Of a DNA stretch of 7,577 nt, positions 5,054 through 7,577 are shown piece after piece. Position 1 is the first letter of the stretch. The number at the start of each line of letters is the position of its first letter. The notes below the pieces were generated by a model that had not been told where the DNA came from, made no database searches, and saw nothing but the letters and a program-made list of their open reading frames with translations. The translations under genes were made by a program, and so were the position numbers. Source of the stretch: an uncultured Prevotella sp. (GTDB taxonomy: Bacteria > Bacteroidota > Bacteroidia > Bacteroidales > Bacteroidaceae); the NCBI GenBank assembly GCA_937916405.1, contig CALFUF010000051.1, positions 1-7,577 on the forward strand, read 5' to 3'.

Positions 5054-7558
5054 ATGGCAAAGATACAATTAGAATATAACACAGTGAAAGGAATCTTTGA
5101 ACGTGTATTCTTTTCATCAATTGGTGGCGCAACACCTCTTTCTTCAGAGGAGTATCTTTTATTTTCAAATCTCACTATGCAACAGGTGGTGACAATGCAA
5201 GATCTAGCTATACGATGTAAGAAATACGAAGATGGTTATAACAAGAGTTCTAGTAAGTTTCATTGGTCTTTGAATCATGCTCGGCAATATAGGGATTTAC
5301 GGGATAATTTCTTGAATATGCTCCAAGCATTTAAAAAGAACATGGTTCACACTAAGACATCATCAAATTATAGACATGCTAATATACGGGAGAGAGTAGG
5401 CTCACCTGAAGAAACGGCTATCTCTCTCCAAGCAGACCATATCAATGCTTTAAGAAATAGCTCGACAAAGAAAAATTGTTGCAGATGGATTCGCCTTGGC
5501 GAAACCATTGAAGTAAATGGTCGATTATTAACGAAAGGCCTATTTTACATTGGTGAGTATTTTAAAATCCCTCAGTCATATAGGCAAATAAGTAAATTTG
5601 AAATAATGAATCGCCAGTATCGTGATTATAATAGGAACTATAGGTTATTAAAAATATATGGTCCTATATTACAAAAAGACTTACCAATCAGCAAAGGTAA
5701 TTTACAAATTATCCCTTTTAGTGGCTATTTAGATATGGATCCAACACATAGATGTGAGTATCTTGAATGGTTAGCTGAGAAAAAAACTGCTTCAGAGATT
5801 TCGTCAGAAACTTTTTTGTTTTATCTTTATGGTCTCCAGCTAAGGATGTTTATAGATGAATCTACTACAGAACAGGACAGATTAGATATTATAAAACACT
5901 CTACATTGTTATATTCTCAACTTCAGGAAAAGAATATTTGTTGTAAGGAACTCGTTAGTTTTATAGATGCTGCTATAAGCAAATACTTCTCTGATAAATT
6001 AATGGAATTAGCGCCAAAAGATCTTCTCCCACAATTAGTTTTAAGCCGAAATGCATTGATTTATAATGCTTTTAAGGATAATAAAGCAATGTCTACTGAG
6101 GAAATAATAAACCTTATTAGTCCTGGTATTTTCAGCATTTTAAATCATGACAATACAATACCAAAGAACTTGTTGAATGAATATTTTTATCGTCAATATG
6201 CAAATCTCGTGCGGCATGATTTAGTAAATAGCCAGGCATATATAAGTAATATCGGTAAAGAGTATCGTTATGAAATATATTGTATGGGATTAAACAATAA
6301 TTATTCTAAGTTTAATTATGATTATATATTCAGTTTTATTCTGACTCCCAAATCTAATGATGTAGTATCCGTTTATTATAGATTTGCTGCATGTTTCAAA
6401 GAAATAGCCAAACAACTTAAAGAGTATAATTTGTTACATCCTGTTTCACCAGCATTGGCCCTATTTGTGCTTCCCCCTTTATTAAGCATCTCAGAGTATA
6501 ACGAAGCTTCTTGTTTTAGGAACACCCTCAAAGAGAGAACTAATAAACAGGAATATACAACCATGGAGGTCAACGAACTATTACACTTTGGCATTACCCC
6601 TCAAAAGGAATTCCCCAAAATTAGCAAAACACAATTTGCTCTTATTGTAAAAAGTTTAGGAAAAATCGGCTACAATTTAGTTCCTAATGTACTATTTAAT
6701 GAAGAACCATTAGTTTTTGGTAGCAACTGTATAGTTTATCAGGAAACAAGCCAAAACGATAATGAACAAATCGAAGGCATTGATATTTATCTTCCTATTA
6801 TAAAAGTTGCAGCTTTTCTAATGGAAGCCAATGTAACAAGTTCTTCCATGAAAATAGCGGATGATTTTATTAAATTGAATATTCGCTCTGAAATATCAGC
6901 CAGACATTTAAAAGCTTACCTAAGATGGAGACTCTTAAAACCTGAGTTAAACCCTAACGATTATAAAAACATCAAGAGAATTAATCCATCGATGAAAGAA
7001 GCAATTACAGCGTTTTTGACACATCTTTCTTGTTCTGATGGAAGATTCAACTCTCAAAAGCAGGAAAGGTTAGCAAAAATCCTTTCACTCATGGACATTA
7101 ATCCTCAGATAATGCATTCTTTGATTCATCGTATATCAACAGATGAAGACGAATTCGTGACAATAGAAAAAGTAAGTGACGCTCAAGAGTATTCTATCAA
7201 AGATGCAAATGTAAATAATCAATCTATTAACCTTAGTAAGGAGCAACTAGCAAAAGTGGAGATACAAACGAAACAAGCACAAGAAATCTTATCGGATGTT
7301 TTTATTGATGAGGAAGGAATGGCTGTTTCGCATAATAACAAAGGCAATAATATTGTAAGTATTCTTAAAACTCTACTTAATAAAGATTGTTGGCTTCGAA
7401 GCGAGGTGGATTCATTATGCAAAGAATTCAACATGATGACAGGCTCTGTGTTGGAACAAATTAATGATTACTCATATAGCAAGATTGAAGATGCCGTCAT
7501 TGAAGATGATGGCGACACTATATATGTTATGACAGATTATAAAGACAAATTGTTATGA
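5054..7558 (+). CDS. TerB-N / TerB / TerB-C multidomain protein
   Basis: An 834-residue soluble protein. An unrecognised N-terminal region (1-140) is followed by a TerB-N-like domain (about 143-350) with WIRLGETIEVNGRLLTKGLF (145-164), DPTHRCEYLEWLAEKK (229-244) and FLFYLYGLQLRMFID (254-268). After a long helical middle comes a TerB-like segment (about 586-690) with the acidic SDGRF turn at 661-665, then a TerB-C-like end (about 725-826) with KTLLNKDCW, TGSVLEQIND and an acidic IEDDGDTIYV tail. TerB-related domains are linked to metal binding and to Ter stress-response and restriction-like gene clusters. Proteins of this layout are often encoded beside a P-loop ATPase and a superfamily II helicase. 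The first in-frame ATG after the stop at 5036-5038 is used. The next gene overlaps its stop by 4 bp. It is clearly AT-rich compared with rny. Its function is unknown; a role as scaffold or effector in a defence cluster is inferred. Confidence 0.8.
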   Translation: MAKIQLEYNTVKGIFERVFFSSIGGATPLSSEEYLLFSNLTMQQVVTMQDLAIRCKKYEDGYNKSSSKFHWSLNHARQYRDLRDNFLNMLQAFKKNMVHTKTSSNYRHANIRERVGSPEETAISLQADHINALRNSSTKKNCCRWIRLGETIEVNGRLLTKGLFYIGEYFKIPQSYRQISKFEIMNRQYRDYNRNYRLLKIYGPILQKDLPISKGNLQIIPFSGYLDMDPTHRCEYLEWLAEKKTASEISSETFLFYLYGLQLRMFIDESTTEQDRLDIIKHSTLLYSQLQEKNICCKELVSFIDAAISKYFSDKLMELAPKDLLPQLVLSRNALIYNAFKDNKAMSTEEIINLISPGIFSILNHDNTIPKNLLNEYFYRQYANLVRHDLVNSQAYISNIGKEYRYEIYCMGLNNNYSKFNYDYIFSFILTPKSNDVVSVYYRFAACFKEIAKQLKEYNLLHPVSPALALFVLPPLLSISEYNEASCFRNTLKERTNKQEYTTMEVNELLHFGITPQKEFPKISKTQFALIVKSLGKIGYNLVPNVLFNEEPLVFGSNCIVYQETSQNDNEQIEGIDIYLPIIKVAAFLMEANVTSSSMKIADDFIKLNIRSEISARHLKAYLRWRLLKPELNPNDYKNIKRINPSMKEAITAFLTHLSCSDGRFNSQKQERLAKILSLMDINPQIMHSLIHRISTDEDEFVTIEKVSDAQEYSIKDANVNNQSINLSKEQLAKVEIQTKQAQEILSDVFIDEEGMAVSHNNKGNNIVSILKTLLNKDCWLRSEVDSLCKEFNMMTGSVLEQINDYSYSKIEDAVIEDDGDTIYVMTDYKDKLL

Positions 7559-7577
7559 TTAAAATTATAAAACCCAA
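7555..7577 (+). CDS. Start of the next operon gene, cut by the window edge
   Basis: ATG at 7555-7557 overlaps the TGA of the TerB-like gene in an ATGA arrangement, the classic sign of translational coupling. Only MIKIIKP and part of the next codon are visible. TerB-N/TerB-C genes are often followed by a DUF2791 (BrxC/BrxD-type) P-loop ATPase, and this short N-terminus would not contradict that, but seven residues cannot identify a family. Confidence 0.5.

Overview
The window looks like a chromosomal segment of a Bacteroidales bacterium, most likely Prevotella or a close relative. The evidence is a compact zapA-rny neighbourhood typical of that order, promoters of the Bacteroidetes form (TTTG about 20 bp ahead of TAnnTTTG), A/T-rich leaders without Shine-Dalgarno sites, and protein sequences that read as Bacteroidales. 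The genus is an inference.

Bases 1-590 hold no convincing gene. They hold layered repeats: a 28-bp palindrome with a further direct copy of its arm, three copies of a 15-bp motif spaced exactly 22 bp apart, and a degenerate tandem array of about 22-bp units (293-480), most of which carry their own small dyad.

Bases 586-3588 are a conserved housekeeping block on the minus strand. Read 5' to 3' on that strand: a promoter and a 208-residue protein of unknown function; then a second promoter and a three-gene unit encoding a 100-residue coiled-coil protein (possible ZapA partner), ZapA, and ribonuclease Y, closed by an intrinsic terminator. This unit joins cell-division factors to the membrane-bound RNA-decay endonuclease.

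Bases 3531-4015 are a divergent spacer between that block and a visibly more AT-rich plus-strand block. The spacer carries a small open frame (3731-3922) that may be a short gene or a gene remnant, and a good Bacteroidetes promoter.

Bases 4016-7577 are a plus-strand operon: an XRE-type DNA-binding protein, a 258-residue protein with a class III nucleotidyl-cyclase-like fold, an 834-residue protein with TerB-N, TerB and TerB-C regions, and the first seven codons of a further gene overlapping it by 4 bp. Tight spacing, low GC, an XRE regulator and TerB-N/TerB-C content suggest the start of an accessory, probably defence or stress-response, cluster cut off by the window's right edge. The combination of a cyclase-like protein with a TerB-N/TerB-C protein is the most interesting thing here. 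Whether it forms a nucleotide-signalling immune system is inference only.
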